44,815 bases of DNA from Sphingobium sp. (lineage in GTDB: Bacteria > Pseudomonadota > Alphaproteobacteria > Sphingomonadales > Sphingomonadaceae). The stretch spans positions 1 through 44,815 of the forward strand of contig JALCRK010000028.1 in NCBI GenBank assembly GCA_022652485.1. The letters are read 5' to 3'. Positions 1 through 8,829 of the stretch are shown here, piece by piece. The position numbers were made by a program, and so were the translations under genes. Positions within the stretch are counted from its first letter, which is position 1. Each line of letters opens with the position of its first letter. Below the pieces are notes generated by a model, which was not told the DNA's origin, did not search any database, and saw only the letters and a list, made by a program, of their open reading frames with translations.

Positions 1-281
1 CCGAGCGGCGAGCAATAATCCAGCCGGTCGAAATAGGGCAGCGCCTGCATATAGGTCTTGTATTCGATCAGCTTTTCGGTGCCGCGATGGAGCAGGCCGA
101 CATGCGGATCGCAGCGCTCGACGATCTCGCCGTCCAGCTCCATGACGAGGCGGAGCACGCCATGCGCGGCCGGGTGCTGAGGGCCGAAGTTGATCGTGTA
201 GTTCTGGATGCCGTCTTCATCGACACCGACGACGACGGAGCGCTTTTCGGACGCGGCTTGTTCGAGAGTATCGGCGCTCAT
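1..281 (-). CDS. nuoD: NADH-quinone oxidoreductase subunit D (N-terminal part, cut by window edge)
   Basis: This is the 49-kDa-type subunit of the peripheral arm of complex I, which helps form the quinone-binding pocket next to cluster N2. Only about the first 93 residues are in the window; the gene runs off the left edge. The translation starts [15 protein letters not shown] and reaches the family-typical stretches [14 protein letters not shown] and [15 protein letters not shown], which identify it firmly. The ATG at 279-281 is preceded by a GGGAG ribosome-binding site about 7 bases upstream. It lies downstream of nuoC in a nuoA-B-C-D order. A 148-base gap with an inverted repeat pair separates it from nuoC, unlike the overlapping nuoA-B-C junctions. 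Confidence 0.96.
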   Translation of the reverse strand, partial: MSADTLEQAASEKRSVVVGVDEDGIQNYTINFGPQHPAAHGVLRLVMELDGEIVERCDPHVGLLHRGTEKLIEYKTYMQALPYFDRLDYCSPL

Positions 282-323
282 GCTTTCGCTCCCGAACTGG
301 TCGTCGCCCCAGCGAAAAGGTCC

Positions 324-398
324 GTCACCCCGGCGAAGGCTGGGGTCTCATGCCTGATCGCACTGCCACCCGAGATGCCAGCCTTCGCTGGCATGACG
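324..398. repeat. Intergenic inverted repeat pair between nuoC and nuoD
   Basis: Two arms of about 27 bases (near 323-349 and 372-398) are imperfect inverted copies around the core GCGAAGGCTGG. The same consensus recurs at 5852-5929, and a related one at 7862-7946. It resembles the dispersed REP-like intergenic repeats common in sphingomonad genomes. In mRNA it would fold into a hairpin between nuoC and nuoD. Confidence 0.75.
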
Positions 399-429
399 GA
401 AAGCCGGTTGAGATGTAGAGGCATAGCGA

Positions 430-1380
430 TCACTTCTCTTCCCCCTTCCTGGGGCGACCACGCGGTTTGGGCGCGGGCTTGGCGGCGGCATCGGCGAGCT
501 TCTGCGCGGCGGTCTTGCGCGGCGCGCGCGGCTTTTCGGTGCCTGACGAGGCGGACGCGGGAACCTTGGCCCCGCCCGCGTTCTCGCTGCCCTTCTTCAC
601 CGAGGGCGAACGCTTCTTCGCCTCTGCGTTCGCGCCCTCGCCCGCCCCGGTCTTGCCCGGATGATCGGTGGTCTTGGGCGTATCGACCTTCGGCGCGGGC
701 GCTTCGGAAGCCTTGGGCGGCGGCGGCGCGGCGGGCGCTGGCGTCGGCGCACCCTGCTCCTGACCCTTCGCCTTCTCGTCACCCGGCAGCACATAGTGCG
801 CGCCTTCCCACGGGCTCATGAAGTCGAAGTTGCGGAAATCCTGCGCCAGCTTGACCGGCTCATAGACGACGCGCTTGTCTTCTTCCGAATAGCGCAGCTC
901 GACAAAGCCGGTGAGCGGGAAATCCTTGCGCTGCGGGTGGCCCGCAAAGCCATAATCGGTGAGGATGCGGCGCAGATCGGTGTTGCCGGAGAATACGACG
1001 CCGTACATGTCGAACACTTCGCGCTCCAGCCAGCCCGCGACCGGCCACATGTCCGTAACGGAGGGGACCGGCGTCGCCTCGTCGGTGCTGACCTTCACGC
1101 GGACGCGATGGTTCTTCGTCACCGAAAGCAGATGATAGACCACCTCGAACCGTTCCGCGCGCTCGGGATAATCGACGCCCGCGATTTCCATCAGCTGCTG
1201 ATACTGGGCCTTGTCACGCAGGGCCGTCATCACGGAAACGAGCGCCTCGCGCTTCACCACAAGGCTGATCTCGTCCGCCGCCTCGACAAGCGCAAGCAGA
1301 TCGGCGCCCACCAGCGCACGCAAGGCATCCGCCGCGCCTTCGGGATGGACAACTCGGGGAGCGGAATGCACGCTGCTCAT
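430..1380 (-). CDS. nuoC: NADH-quinone oxidoreductase subunit C with long basic C-terminal tail
   Basis: This is the 30-kDa-type subunit of the complex I peripheral arm. The start is the ATG at 1378-1380 ([11 protein letters not shown]), which overlaps the nuoB stop as ATGA; the frame extends further upstream but only into nuoB. The first 200 or so residues carry the family core, including [34 protein letters not shown] and [14 protein letters not shown]. The protein ends in an extra tail of about 110 residues, rich in Pro, Ala and Lys, with an AT-hook-like KPRGRPRKG close to the end. A bacterial NuoC of plain type ends near residue 200-210. The tail is clearly in frame and read from the sequence; its role is unknown. 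Confidence 0.95.
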   Translation of the reverse strand: MSSVHSAPRVVHPEGAADALRALVGADLLALVEAADEISLVVKREALVSVMTALRDKAQYQQLMEIAGVDYPERAERFEVVYHLLSVTKNHRVRVKVSTDEATPVPSVTDMWPVAGWLEREVFDMYGVVFSGNTDLRRILTDYGFAGHPQRKDFPLTGFVELRYSEEDKRVVYEPVKLAQDFRNFDFMSPWEGAHYVLPGDEKAKGQEQGAPTPAPAAPPPPKASEAPAPKVDTPKTTDHPGKTGAGEGANAEAKKRSPSVKKGSENAGGAKVPASASSGTEKPRAPRKTAAQKLADAAAKPAPKPRGRPRKGEEK

Positions 1381-1931
1381 CTCTCGATCGTCCCGATGCG
1401 GCGGATTTTGCGCTGGAGCTGCATGATGCCGTAGAGCAGCGCTTCGGCAGTCGGCGGGCAACCGGGCACATAGATGTCGACCGGCACGATGCGGTCGCAG
1501 CCGCGCACGACGGAATAGCTGTAGTGATAATAGCCGCCGCCATTGGCGCAGCTGCCCATCGAAATGACGTATTTCGGCTCGGACATCTGGTCATAGACCT
1601 TGCGGAGCGCCGGGGCCATCTTGTTGCACAGCGTACCGGCGACGATCATCACGTCCGACTGGCGCGGGGAGGCGCGCGGAGCGGCGCCGAAGCGCTCAAG
1701 GTCATAGCGCGGCATGTTCACATGGATCATCTCGACCGCGCAGCACGCGAGCCCGAAGGTCATCCACCAGAGCGAGCCGGTGCGCGCCCACTGGAACAGC
1801 TCTTCCGTCGAGGTGACGAGAAAGCCCTTGTCCTGCACTTCGCTCGAAAGCGCGCTGAAGAATTGCGGATCAGGCTGCGTACCGGGCGCTGGCGCGAGGC
1901 CGGTATGCGGCCGCTCTAGCTCTACTCCCAA
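1377..1931 (-). CDS. nuoB: NADH-quinone oxidoreductase subunit B (TTG start)
   Basis: The PSST-type subunit carries iron-sulfur cluster N2, the last electron carrier before quinone. Cluster ligand motifs are visible: adjacent cysteines in [11 protein letters not shown], then [13 protein letters not shown] and [12 protein letters not shown] chose the TTG at 1929-1931 ([12 protein letters not shown]): it overlaps the end of nuoA by 10 bases, fits the usual N-terminus, and gives 184 residues, the normal size. The open frame continues upstream through nuoA, but that stretch is out-of-frame nuoA sequence. The stop overlaps the nuoC start as ATGA, so translation of nuoA, nuoB and nuoC is probably coupled. 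Confidence 0.95.
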   Translation of the reverse strand: MGVELERPHTGLAPAPGTQPDPQFFSALSSEVQDKGFLVTSTEELFQWARTGSLWWMTFGLACCAVEMIHVNMPRYDLERFGAAPRASPRQSDVMIVAGTLCNKMAPALRKVYDQMSEPKYVISMGSCANGGGYYHYSYSVVRGCDRIVPVDIYVPGCPPTAEALLYGIMQLQRKIRRIGTIER

Positions 1932-2296
1932 TCGAGTGCTCCCTTTTTCCAGGCATAGACGAGTCCGAGCACAAGCTCGAAGATGAAGATCATCATCGTC
2001 GCCCAGCCGGCCCAGCCGATTTCCTCCAGGCTCACCGCCCAGGGAAAGAGGAACGCGGCTTCGAGATCGAAGATGATGAACAGGATGGCGACAAGATAGA
2101 AGCGCACGTCGAACTGGTTGCGCGGATCCTCGAACGCGGGAAAGCCGCATTCATATTCGGAGAGCTTTTCCGGGTTCGGCTTGTGCGCGCCGGTCAGGCG
2201 GCCGACGACCATCGGCAGGAACACGAACACGCTGGAGAGCGCGAGCGCTATTCCGAGAAAGATCAGAATCGGCAGATATTGGCTGAGATCGACCAA
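1922..2296 (-). CDS. nuoA: NADH-quinone oxidoreductase subunit A (TTG start)
   Basis: This is a small membrane subunit at the junction of the peripheral and membrane arms of complex I. At 124 residues it has the expected three hydrophobic segments (about 8-30, 67-87, 95-117) and the conserved loop [20 protein letters not shown]. The predicted start is the TTG at 2294-2296 ([11 protein letters not shown]), with an AGGGGG ribosome-binding site about 7 bases upstream; no in-frame ATG would give a full-length protein. It is the first gene of the nuo operon visible here, and the 114 bases upstream to the neighbouring gene must hold the promoter, which I could not pinpoint. Confidence 0.95.
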   Translation of the reverse strand: MVDLSQYLPILIFLGIALALSSVFVFLPMVVGRLTGAHKPNPEKLSEYECGFPAFEDPRNQFDVRFYLVAILFIIFDLEAAFLFPWAVSLEEIGWAGWATMMIFIFELVLGLVYAWKKGALDWE

Positions 2297-2410
2297 ATTG
2301 GCCCCCTGCGACGCTTGACGGTGTTCGGGCGGCTTTAAGCCTGCCGCACGTGCTAAGCAAGGGGGTCAGGAAGTGAAAATGACTCTCAGCACGCCCGTTC
2401 CGTTCACAGG

Positions 2411-3193
2411 CTAGCTGGTCAGCAGTTTAAGGCCCGAAAACACCAGCATGAGAGACAATGCGATGCGGATGAAACCGGCGTTCACATGCTTCGTCAGCCG
2501 CGAACCGATGACGATGCCGGGGATGGAGCCGATCAGCAACGAACCGAGCAACTGGAAGTCCACCAACCCCAGCCAGAAATAGCCAAGCCCCGCCAGCATG
2601 GTTAGCGGAACGGCATGAACGATGTCCGTCCCCACGATCTTCTGCATGGAAAGCCGGATAGGGTAGAGCATAACCAGCATCGTCGCGCCCAAAGCGCCCG
2701 CCCCCACCGACGTCAGTGTGACGATCACGCCCAGAATGGCGCCACAGAACGCCGTGACGGCGGGCAACAAGCGCCGATAGGCCGCCTTGCGATCGTCCTC
2801 GATATTGACGGCAACCGCGTAGATCTTGCGCTGGAACAGCGTGACTATGGCGGTGATGATCAGTGCAGCGCCAAGCATCTGCACTACCAGACCGTTTTTC
2901 ATCTGATGTCCGCCGCTCGCGGAGAGAAACCACAGGGTCAGTGCCGCCGCTGGCACGCTGCCATAGGCAAGCCGCCGCACCACCTGCCAGTCGGCATGGC
3001 CCTGGCTGTGGTGCACGCCGCCGCCGACCATCTTGGTGAGCGCGGCGAACCACAGGTCCGTCCCCACCGCCGTCGTCGGCGCTACGCCGAGCAGCAGGAT
3101 CATGATCGGCGCCATCAGCGAACCGCCACCAACCCCGGTGAGACCCACCATCGTGCCGACAAGAAAGCCGGAGAGCGGGTGCAGAAAATCCAT
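2411..3193 (-). CDS. TSUP (TauE/SafE) family sulfite/sulfur-compound permease
   Basis: This is a 260-residue polytopic inner-membrane protein of the TauE/SafE (formerly DUF81) family. It shows the internal duplication of the family: a glycine-rich turn GLTGVGGGSLMAP at about residue 19 and its counterpart TSVGAGALGATMLVM in the second half, each starting a bundle of hydrophobic helices. Family members move sulfite, sulfate, thiosulfate or organosulfonates. Its start overlaps the cysQ stop by one base (TGATG), making it the last gene of the cysD-cysNC-cysQ operon. That supports a role in sulfate uptake or in release of excess sulfite; the sequence alone does not decide which. Confidence 0.88.
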   Translation of the reverse strand: MDFLHPLSGFLVGTMVGLTGVGGGSLMAPIMILLLGVAPTTAVGTDLWFAALTKMVGGGVHHSQGHADWQVVRRLAYGSVPAAALTLWFLSASGGHQMKNGLVVQMLGAALIITAIVTLFQRKIYAVAVNIEDDRKAAYRRLLPAVTAFCGAILGVIVTLTSVGAGALGATMLVMLYPIRLSMQKIVGTDIVHAVPLTMLAGLGYFWLGLVDFQLLGSLLIGSIPGIVIGSRLTKHVNAGFIRIALSLMLVFSGLKLLTS

Positions 3194-3933
3194 CAGGCGG
3201 CCAGCTCCATTATGAGGTCAAGCACCGGGCGGGCATGTTCCTTCCGGCAGATCAGCAGATCCGGCATGTAGACGTCCGGCTGGTTATAGACAAGCGGGCT
3301 GCCATCGATGCGGGACACATGGAGGCCGTGCGCGGCGGCGACGGCGGCAGGCGCGCAGCTGTCCCACTCATATTGGCCGCCGGAATGGAGATAGATATCG
3401 GCCTCGCCGCGGATCACCGCCATCGCCTTCGCGCCCGCGCTGCCCATCGGCACCAGCTCCGCGCCCAGCTTCTCCGCAACGCTCACCGCTTCGGCGGCGG
3501 GGCGGGTGCGCGAGACGACCATACGGAGCGGTGTTCCGGCAGCGGGCAGAGCGCGGGGCGCATCCGACCGCAGCACTTCACCCAACCCCGGCAGCGCCAC
3601 CGCGCCGATCTCCGGCACGCCATCGATGGCAAGGGCGACATGCACCGCCCAGTCGGTACGCTCTTCGCCATATTCGCGCGTGCCATCGACCGGATCGATG
3701 ATCCAGACGCGGGACTTCGCCAGACGCTCCGGCGTGTCCTTGCTCTCTTCGGAGAGCAGGCCATCGTCCGGGCGTTGCTCGCGCAGGGCGTGGATCAGGA
3801 ACTGGTTCGCGGTCTGGTCGCCCGCCTTGCCCAGCGCCTTCGAGGCGATCAGCCCGGAATCGCGCACCGCGAGCAATATGCGCCCGGCATGATCGGCAAG
3901 CTGGGCGGCCAGCTCCGCGTCACTCAATGCCAT
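3193..3933 (-). CDS. cysQ: 3'(2'),5'-bisphosphate nucleotidase CysQ
   Basis: A Mg-dependent, Li-sensitive phosphatase of the inositol monophosphatase superfamily. It removes the 3'-phosphate from PAP/PAPS and so clears the by-product of sulfate assimilation. The 246-residue protein has the metal-binding motifs [11 protein letters not shown] (about residue 60), [12 protein letters not shown] (about 77-88) and the C-terminal [16 protein letters not shown]. Metal-site acidic residues E, D, D and D are all in place. The start codon overlaps the end of cysNC by 10 bases and the stop touches the next gene, so it is translated inside the cys operon. A second, distinct superfamily member (suhB) lies at 7035-7847; operon context separates the two. 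Confidence 0.92.
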   Translation of the reverse strand: MALSDAELAAQLADHAGRILLAVRDSGLIASKALGKAGDQTANQFLIHALREQRPDDGLLSEESKDTPERLAKSRVWIIDPVDGTREYGEERTDWAVHVALAIDGVPEIGAVALPGLGEVLRSDAPRALPAAGTPLRMVVSRTRPAAEAVSVAEKLGAELVPMGSAGAKAMAVIRGEADIYLHSGGQYEWDSCAPAAVAAAHGLHVSRIDGSPLVYNQPDVYMPDLLICRKEHARPVLDLIMELAA

Positions 3934-5840
3934 CCAAGCAGCCTCTCGATGATCGCGTCGGCAGCGGCCTCGGCGTCCATCTTGGTGGTGTCGATCCGCA
4001 CCTCGGGGCTATCCGGCGCCTCATAGGGGCTGTCGATGCCGGTGAAATTCTTGAGATCCCCTGCCCGCGCCTTCTTGTAGAGTCCTTTGACATCGCGCTT
4101 TTCGGCTTCGGCGAGCGGCGTGTCGATGAAGATCTCGAAGAACTCGCCGTCCGGGATCATCGCCCGCACCATCTCGCGCTCGGCACGGAAGGGCGAGATG
4201 AACGCGGTGATGACGATGAGGCCAGCATCCGCCATCAGCTTCGCAACCTCGCCGACACGACGGATATTCTCGATCCGGTCCGCCTCGGTGAAGCCCAGAT
4301 CCTTGTTGAGGCCGTGGCGCACATTGTCCCCATCCAGCAGGAAGGTATGCCGGTTCATCCGGTGCAGCTTCTTCTCGACGAGGTTGGCGATGGTCGATTT
4401 ACCCGAACCCGAAAGCCCCGTGAACCACAGCACGGCGGGCTTCTGGTTCTTGAGGTTGGCGTGCGCGTCACGGCTGATGTCGAGCGCCTGCCAGTGGACA
4501 TTCTGCGCCCGCCGCAGCGAGAAGTGCAGCATCCCCGCCGCCACGGTGTTGTTGTTGATCTTGTCGACCAGAATGAACCCGCCCAGCGTGCGGTTCTGCG
4601 TGTACGCCTCGAACACCACCGGCTTGTCGGTCGCCAGCTCCACGACGCCGATCGCGTTCAGCTCCAGCGTCTTCGCAGCAAGATGTTCCATCGTATTGAC
4701 ATTGACGACATATTTGGGCGCCTGCACGGTGACGGACACCATCTGCGTGCCGAGCTTCATCCAATAGGCGCGGCCGACATGAAGCGGCTCGTCCGACATC
4801 CAGACAAGCGTGCTCTCAAACTGGTTGGCCGCTTCCGGAGGCGTATCGGCAATAGCGATGACATCGCCGCGCGAGCAATCGATCTCGTCCGCGAAGCACA
4901 GCGTGACGGACTGGCCCGCGACCGCCTGTTCCAGATCGCCATCCAGCGTGACGATACGGCTGACGGTAGAGGTCTTGCCCGAGGGGAGCACGCGGACCGC
5001 ATCGCCGGGCTTTACCGTGCCGGTTGCGACCTGACCGGAGAAGCCCCGGAAATCGAGGTTCGGGCGGTTGACCCATTGCACCGCCATGCGGAACGGCTTC
5101 GCCTGATCCGCCGTCACATCGACCTCGACGGTTTCGAGATGCTCAATGAGCGGCTTTCCGGTGTACCACGGGGTGTTCGCCGAGTTCGCGGTGATGTTGT
5201 CGCCCTTGAAGCCGGAGATCGGCATGGGGACGAAGCTCTCGATCCCGATCGACTGGGCGAAGGCGGTGTAATCCGCGACGATATCGTCGAACACCTGCTG
5301 GCTGTAGTCCACCAGATCCATCTTGTTCACCGCGAGCACGATGTTGCGGATGCCGATGAGGTGGGCGAGATAGCTGTGGCGGCGGGTTTGCGTCAGCACG
5401 CCCTTGCGCGCATCGATCAGGATCACGGCGAGGTCCGCCGTGCTCGCGCCCGTCACCATATTGCGGGTATATTGCTCGTGCCCCGGCGTGTCCGCGACGA
5501 TGAACTTGCGCTTTTCGGTGGTGAAGAAGCGATAGGCGACATCGATGGTGATGCCCTGCTCGCGCTCGGCGGCGAGGCCATCGACCAGCAGGGCGAAGTC
5601 GATCTCCTGCCCCTGCGTGCCGACGCGTTTGCTGTCCGCCTCCAATGCCGCGAGCTGATCCTCGAAGATCATCTTGCTGTCATAGAGCAGGCGTCCGATC
5701 AGCGTCGATTTGCCGTCGTCCACGCTGCCGCAGGTGATGAAGCGCAGCAGGCTCTTGTGCTGGTGCGCCTCCAGATAGGCGTCGATATCCTCGGCGATCA
5801 GCGCGTCGGTCTTGTAGATGGGGTCTGCTGTTTCTGTCAT
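3924..5840 (-). CDS. cysNC: Bifunctional sulfate adenylyltransferase subunit 1 / adenylylsulfate kinase
   Basis: A fused CysN-CysC protein of 638 residues, the usual length. The CysN part (about 30-440) is the GTPase subunit of ATP sulfurylase that drives formation of adenosine 5'-phosphosulfate; it has G1 [19 protein letters not shown]3 DTPGHEQY and G4 NKMD. The CysC part (about 455-638) phosphorylates APS to PAPS and has the P-loop [18 protein letters not shown] followed by [16 protein letters not shown]. The ATG at 5838-5840 follows a GAGG ribosome-binding site. It lies downstream of cysD, but the 104-base gap between them holds an inverted repeat pair, so message stability or stoichiometry of the two subunits may differ. 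Confidence 0.97.
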   Translation of the reverse strand: MTETADPIYKTDALIAEDIDAYLEAHQHKSLLRFITCGSVDDGKSTLIGRLLYDSKMIFEDQLAALEADSKRVGTQGQEIDFALLVDGLAAEREQGITIDVAYRFFTTEKRKFIVADTPGHEQYTRNMVTGASTADLAVILIDARKGVLTQTRRHSYLAHLIGIRNIVLAVNKMDLVDYSQQVFDDIVADYTAFAQSIGIESFVPMPISGFKGDNITANSANTPWYTGKPLIEHLETVEVDVTADQAKPFRMAVQWVNRPNLDFRGFSGQVATGTVKPGDAVRVLPSGKTSTVSRIVTLDGDLEQAVAGQSVTLCFADEIDCSRGDVIAIADTPPEAANQFESTLVWMSDEPLHVGRAYWMKLGTQMVSVTVQAPKYVVNVNTMEHLAAKTLELNAIGVVELATDKPVVFEAYTQNRTLGGFILVDKINNNTVAAGMLHFSLRRAQNVHWQALDISRDAHANLKNQKPAVLWFTGLSGSGKSTIANLVEKKLHRMNRHTFLLDGDNVRHGLNKDLGFTEADRIENIRRVGEVAKLMADAGLIVITAFISPFRAEREMVRAMIPDGEFFEIFIDTPLAEAEKRDVKGLYKKARAGDLKNFTGIDSPYEAPDSPEVRIDTTKMDAEAAADAIIERLLGWH

Positions 5841-5851
5841 CGCCTCAATCT

Positions 5852-5929
5852 CGTCATCCCAGCGAAGGCTGGGATCTCCCTTTCCGGTTCATCTTTGGGC
5901 ATGAGCCCCCAGCCTGCGCTGGGGTGACG
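5852..5929. repeat. Intergenic inverted repeat pair inside the cys operon
   Basis: Two 27-base arms at 5852-5878 and 5903-5929 are imperfect inverted copies with core CCAGCGAAGGCTGGG, the same family as 324-398. It sits in the short gap between cysD and cysNC and so would be transcribed as a stem-loop in the operon message. Confidence 0.75.
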
Positions 5930-5944
5930 TGAACGGAGTTCACG

Positions 5945-6856
5945 TCAAAAATACCCCTCCTGCTTCTTCTTTTCCATCGAGGCATCGCCGCCGTCCTTGT
6001 CGATGACGCGGCCCTGACGCTCGCTGGTGGTGGTGAGGAGCATCTCCTGAATGACTTCCGGCAGGGTCTTCGCCTCGCTCTCGACCGCGCCGGTCAGCGG
6101 ATAGCAGCCCAGCGTGCGGAAGCGGATCGAGCGCATCACCGGCTCCTCCCCGTCCTTGAGCGGGAAGCGTTCGTCGTCGACCATCAGCAGCAGGCCGTCA
6201 CGCTCCACCGTCGGGCGCTTGTCGGAGAAATAGAGCGGCACGATCGGGATATCGTTCAAATGGATATATTGCCAGATGTCCAGCTCGGTCCAGTTCGAGA
6301 TCGGGAAGACGCGGATGCTCTCGCCCTTCTTCTTGCGGGCGTTGTAGAGGTTCCACAGCTCCGGCCGCTGGTTCTTCGGATCCCAGCCGTGGGTCGAGGT
6401 GCGGAAGGAGAAGATGCGCTCCTTGGCGCGGCTCTTTTCCTCGTCACGCCTCGCGCCGCCGAATGCGACATCGAAGCCATAGAGATCGAGAGCCTGTTTC
6501 AGGCCTTCGGTCTTCCACATGTCCGTGTGCAGCGGGCCATGATCGAACGGGTTGATTCCGCGCTCCTTGGCCTCGGGGTTCTGATAGACGAGCAGCTCCA
6601 TGCCGCTCTCCCGCGCCATCTTGTCGCGCAGCTCATACATCGCCCTGAACTTCCACGTCGTATCGACATGGAGCAGCGGAAACGGCGGCGGGCTGGGGTA
6701 GAAGGCCTTGCGGGCGAGGTGCAGCATCACCGCGCTGTCCTTGCCGACGGAATAGAGCATCACGGGCTTCTCGGCTTCCGCCACGACCTCGCGCATGATG
6801 TGAATGCTCTCGGCCTCGAGCCGCTCGAGATGGGTCAATGTTTTCTTATCGGTCAC
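5945..6856 (-). CDS. cysD: Sulfate adenylyltransferase subunit 2
   Basis: The catalytic subunit of ATP sulfurylase, which adenylates sulfate to APS together with the CysN GTPase. The family PP-loop is visible as [20 protein letters not shown], followed by [12 protein letters not shown], and the protein ends QEGYF as in other CysD proteins. I prefer the GTG at 6854-6856 ([17 protein letters not shown]), giving 303 residues, the normal length. An upstream GTG at 6887-6889 would add 11 residues unlike the family. First gene of the operon cysD-cysNC-cysQ-TSUP. A 10-base dyad at 6918-6953 lies about 62 bases upstream and is a plausible operator. Confidence 0.95.
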   Translation of the reverse strand: MTDKKTLTHLERLEAESIHIMREVVAEAEKPVMLYSVGKDSAVMLHLARKAFYPSPPPFPLLHVDTTWKFRAMYELRDKMARESGMELLVYQNPEAKERGINPFDHGPLHTDMWKTEGLKQALDLYGFDVAFGGARRDEEKSRAKERIFSFRTSTHGWDPKNQRPELWNLYNARKKKGESIRVFPISNWTELDIWQYIHLNDIPIVPLYFSDKRPTVERDGLLLMVDDERFPLKDGEEPVMRSIRFRTLGCYPLTGAVESEAKTLPEVIQEMLLTTTSERQGRVIDKDGGDASMEKKKQEGYF

Positions 6857-6917
6857 CGAATTCCGCCCTGTCGCACTGAATATCCACACTTCTTTGCCAA
6901 TACGCTCAACCGATCAA

Positions 6918-6953
6918 CATATATTTTGCAGTGCGGTACGCAGAAAATATATG
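6918..6953 (-). promoter_or_regulatory. AT-rich dyad upstream of cysD, candidate operator
   Basis: Perfect 10-base inverted arms CATATATTTT and AAAATATATG are separated by 16 bases that contain a smaller near-central dyad TGCG-TAC-CGCA. AT-rich sequence stands out in this GC-rich window. It lies 62 bases upstream of the cysD start. LysR-type regulators such as CysB/Cbl act on sulfur genes in other bacteria, so a sulfur regulator is a reasonable guess; no regulator gene is nearby. Confidence 0.45.
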
Positions 6954-6976
6954 CTTATCCGGCAGGCGCAAGCCCG

Positions 6977-7012
6977 TTAGCCCGCCATCATGACTCTTCG
7001 ATGGCGGACTAA
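6977..7012 (-). terminator. Hairpin downstream of suhB, possible terminator
   Basis: A 13-base stem with a single mismatch (TTAGCCCGCCATC at 6977-6989 against GATGGCGGACTAA at 7000-7012) and a 10-base loop. It begins about 20 bases after the suhB stop and precedes the cysD promoter region. No T-run follows on the minus strand, so it may act only as a 3'-end stabiliser or a Rho-associated end. Confidence 0.4.
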
Positions 7013-7034
7013 GGCAAGAGGCTTAGGATTTGGT

Positions 7035-7847
7035 TTATCGCAGCGCGTTGGCGACCAGTTTATGCAATTTGGAGTGCATCGCGTCATTGCCGGCGATGAT
7101 CTCCTTGCGCTCAATCGGCTGATCTCCGCCCCGGAAATCGGTAACGAAGCCGCCCGCCTCGCGCACCAGCAGGATGCCGGCCCCGACATCCCAGGGTTGC
7201 AGCCCGCTCTCCCAGAAACCGTCATACCGGCCCGAGGCGACATGGGCGAGATCGAGCGCGGCGGAGCCAAAGCGCCGGATTCCCGCGACAGACGGAGCGA
7301 CCGCGCCGAAGATACGCGTCCACTGCGCCACATCGCCATGCCCGAAAAACGGGATGCCGGTGGCGATCAGCGCATCGGCGAGGTCGCGCCGCGCCGAAAC
7401 GCGCAGGCGCTGGTCATGCCGCCATGCGCCGCGATTCTTCTCGGCCCAATAGCTCTCGTCCGTGATCGGCTGATAGATGAGGCCGGTGGTGATCTCGCGC
7501 CGCCCATTGGCGAGCGGTTCCTCCACCGCGATCGACATCGCGAAGTGCGGGATGCCGTGAAGGAAGTTGGTGGTGCCGTCCAGCGGATCGATGATCCAGC
7601 GCGGCTTCATCGGATCACCCTCGATCACCCCGCCCTCTTCGAGCAGGAAACCCCAGTCCGGCCGCGCCTTTTGCAGCTCCTCGACCAGCGTCTGCTCGGC
7701 GCGCTTGTCCGCCATCGAGACGAAATCCGCCGGTCCCTTGCGGCTGACCTGCAAATGCTCGACCTCGCCGAAATCGCGCCGCAGGCGCGGCGCCGCCTTG
7801 CGCGCGGCGCGTTCCATGACAGTGAGAAGGCCTGAGTGGGATACCAA
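7035..7847 (-). CDS. suhB: Inositol-1-monophosphatase family protein (SuhB type, TTG start)
   Basis: A 270-residue Mg-dependent phosphatase that hydrolyses inositol 1-phosphate and related sugar or nucleotide phosphates. Motifs are complete: GFLLEEGG (metal glutamate), WIIDPLDGTTNFLHGIPHF (about residues 87-105), and the C-terminal GLQPWDVGAGILLVREAGG. The TTG at 7845-7847 (MVSHSGLLTVMERAARKA) is chosen because an AGGAG ribosome-binding site lies 7 bases upstream and this N-terminus is usual for alphaproteobacterial homologues; the next ATG is 10 codons in. It lies downstream of efp on the same strand, with a 106-base gap that holds a repeat pair. SuhB proteins also have ribosome-related roles in some bacteria, which would suit the efp neighbour. 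Confidence 0.9.
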   Translation of the reverse strand: MVSHSGLLTVMERAARKAAPRLRRDFGEVEHLQVSRKGPADFVSMADKRAEQTLVEELQKARPDWGFLLEEGGVIEGDPMKPRWIIDPLDGTTNFLHGIPHFAMSIAVEEPLANGRREITTGLIYQPITDESYWAEKNRGAWRHDQRLRVSARRDLADALIATGIPFFGHGDVAQWTRIFGAVAPSVAGIRRFGSAALDLAHVASGRYDGFWESGLQPWDVGAGILLVREAGGFVTDFRGGDQPIERKEIIAGNDAMHSKLHKLVANALR

Positions 7848-7861
7848 ATCAATTCTCCTGT

Positions 7862-7946
7862 GTGTTCCTGCGAAGGCAGGAACCCAGTTCTATGGCTCCG
7901 TTCTGAGCCAGACGTCGGGACTGGGCTCCTGCCTGCGCAGGAGCAC
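7862..7946. repeat. Intergenic inverted repeat pair between suhB and efp
   Basis: Arms of 26 bases at 7862-7887 and 7921-7946 with core TTCCTGCGAAGGCAGGAACC. It is related to, but a different subtype from, the repeats at 324-398 and 5852-5929: all share the centre GCGAAGGC flanked by a self-complementary C/G block. Confidence 0.75.
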
Positions 7947-7953
7947 GGACGGA

Positions 7954-8520
7954 TCAATCAGCTCTTTTCACATATTCCCGCTCATACACATCGACGACGA
8001 TGCGCGTGCCGGTGACGATGTGCGGCGGGACCATGACGCGAACGCCATTGTCGAGGATGGCGGGCTTGTAGGATGCGGAGGCGGTCTGCCCCTTCACCAC
8101 CGCGTCGGCCTCGACCACGGTCGCCTCGATGGTATCGGGCAGCGCGACCGAGATCGGGCGCTCCTCATACATTTCGAGCGTGACCATCATGCCATCCTGC
8201 AGGAACGCGGCGGCATCGCCAACGAGATCGCTCGGCAGGCTGATCTGATCATAGGTCTCGGTATCCATGAAGACGAGCATGTCGCCCTCGGGATAGAGAT
8301 ACTGGAAATCCTTGGTGTCGAGGCGGATGCGCTCGACCGTCTCGGCGGAGCGGAAGCGGACATTGTTCTTGCGCCCGTCGATCAGGTTCTTCAGCTCCAC
8401 CTGCATATAGGCGCCGCCCTTGCCGGGCTGGGTGTGCTGGATCTTGACGGCGCGCCACAGGCCGCCCTCATACTCGATATTGTTGCCGGGACGGATTTCG
8501 ACACCGCTGATCTTGGCCAT
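7954..8520 (-). CDS. efp: Elongation factor P
   Basis: EF-P binds ribosomes stalled on consecutive prolines and promotes peptide-bond formation. The protein has 188 residues, the usual length, with the KOW-like N-terminal domain and two OB-fold domains. The tip of domain I reads [10 protein letters not shown] with lysine at position 34, the residue that is beta-lysylated in many proteobacteria. The C-terminal domain keeps the [16 protein letters not shown] signature. Proline-rich proteins in this window (the PEP-CTERM protein with a run of prolines, the NuoC tail) are natural EF-P clients. No modification enzyme gene (epmA/epmB) is in the window. Confidence 0.97.
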   Translation of the reverse strand: MAKISGVEIRPGNNIEYEGGLWRAVKIQHTQPGKGGAYMQVELKNLIDGRKNNVRFRSAETVERIRLDTKDFQYLYPEGDMLVFMDTETYDQISLPSDLVGDAAAFLQDGMMVTLEMYEERPISVALPDTIEATVVEADAVVKGQTASASYKPAILDNGVRVMVPPHIVTGTRIVVDVYEREYVKRAD

Positions 8521-8549
8521 AGCGAACCTGCCTTTTTTGTTCCACTGAC

Positions 8550-8644
8550 GTGGAGTGCGGCACCAGCCCGCTCCCCCACCCGACCTCCCATAGCATATCC
8601 TGTTGGGAGGTCGGGTGGGGGAGCGGGCTGGTGCCGTATCCCAC
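8550..8644. repeat. Long hairpin element A (33-base perfect arms), upstream of tolC
   Basis: Perfect 33-base inverted arms at 8558-8590 and 8604-8636 enclose a 13-base loop beginning TAGCATATC; weaker pairing extends the arms to 8550 and 8644. It fills much of the 309-base gap between the divergent efp and tolC genes. A second member of the family, with the same loop core, lies at 10321-10410 in the opposite orientation. Confidence 0.85.
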
Positions 8645-8770
8645 TACAAAGCTTAAAGAGCCGGGCGGCGCTGTAGCGGGAAGGCCGCATCAGGGCAAGA
8701 GGCAGGCTCAAAATGCTGCAACAGCACGGTCAACGCCCGGTTAAGTCTTAAACCTGTTTGAATATAGTAA

Positions 8771-8793
8771 ATGCGATGCTATTCGCGTCGCAT
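8771..8793 (+). promoter_or_regulatory. Small dyad upstream of tolC
   Basis: Inverted hexamers ATGCGA (8771-8776) and TCGCAT (8788-8793), 11 bases apart, in an AT-richer stretch 37 bases before the chosen tolC start. This could be a regulator site or chance; no sigma-70 boxes could be assigned with confidence. Confidence 0.25.
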
Positions 8794-8829
8794 ATATTGT
8801 GCCTGATCCAAATGGGGACCCGACAGACC

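Noticed and set aside
3927..5927. 666-codon plus-strand frame opposite cysNC
   Set aside because: It mirrors cysNC in the antisense frame typical of GC-rich DNA; its product is rich in Arg, His and Asp with no recognisable domain.
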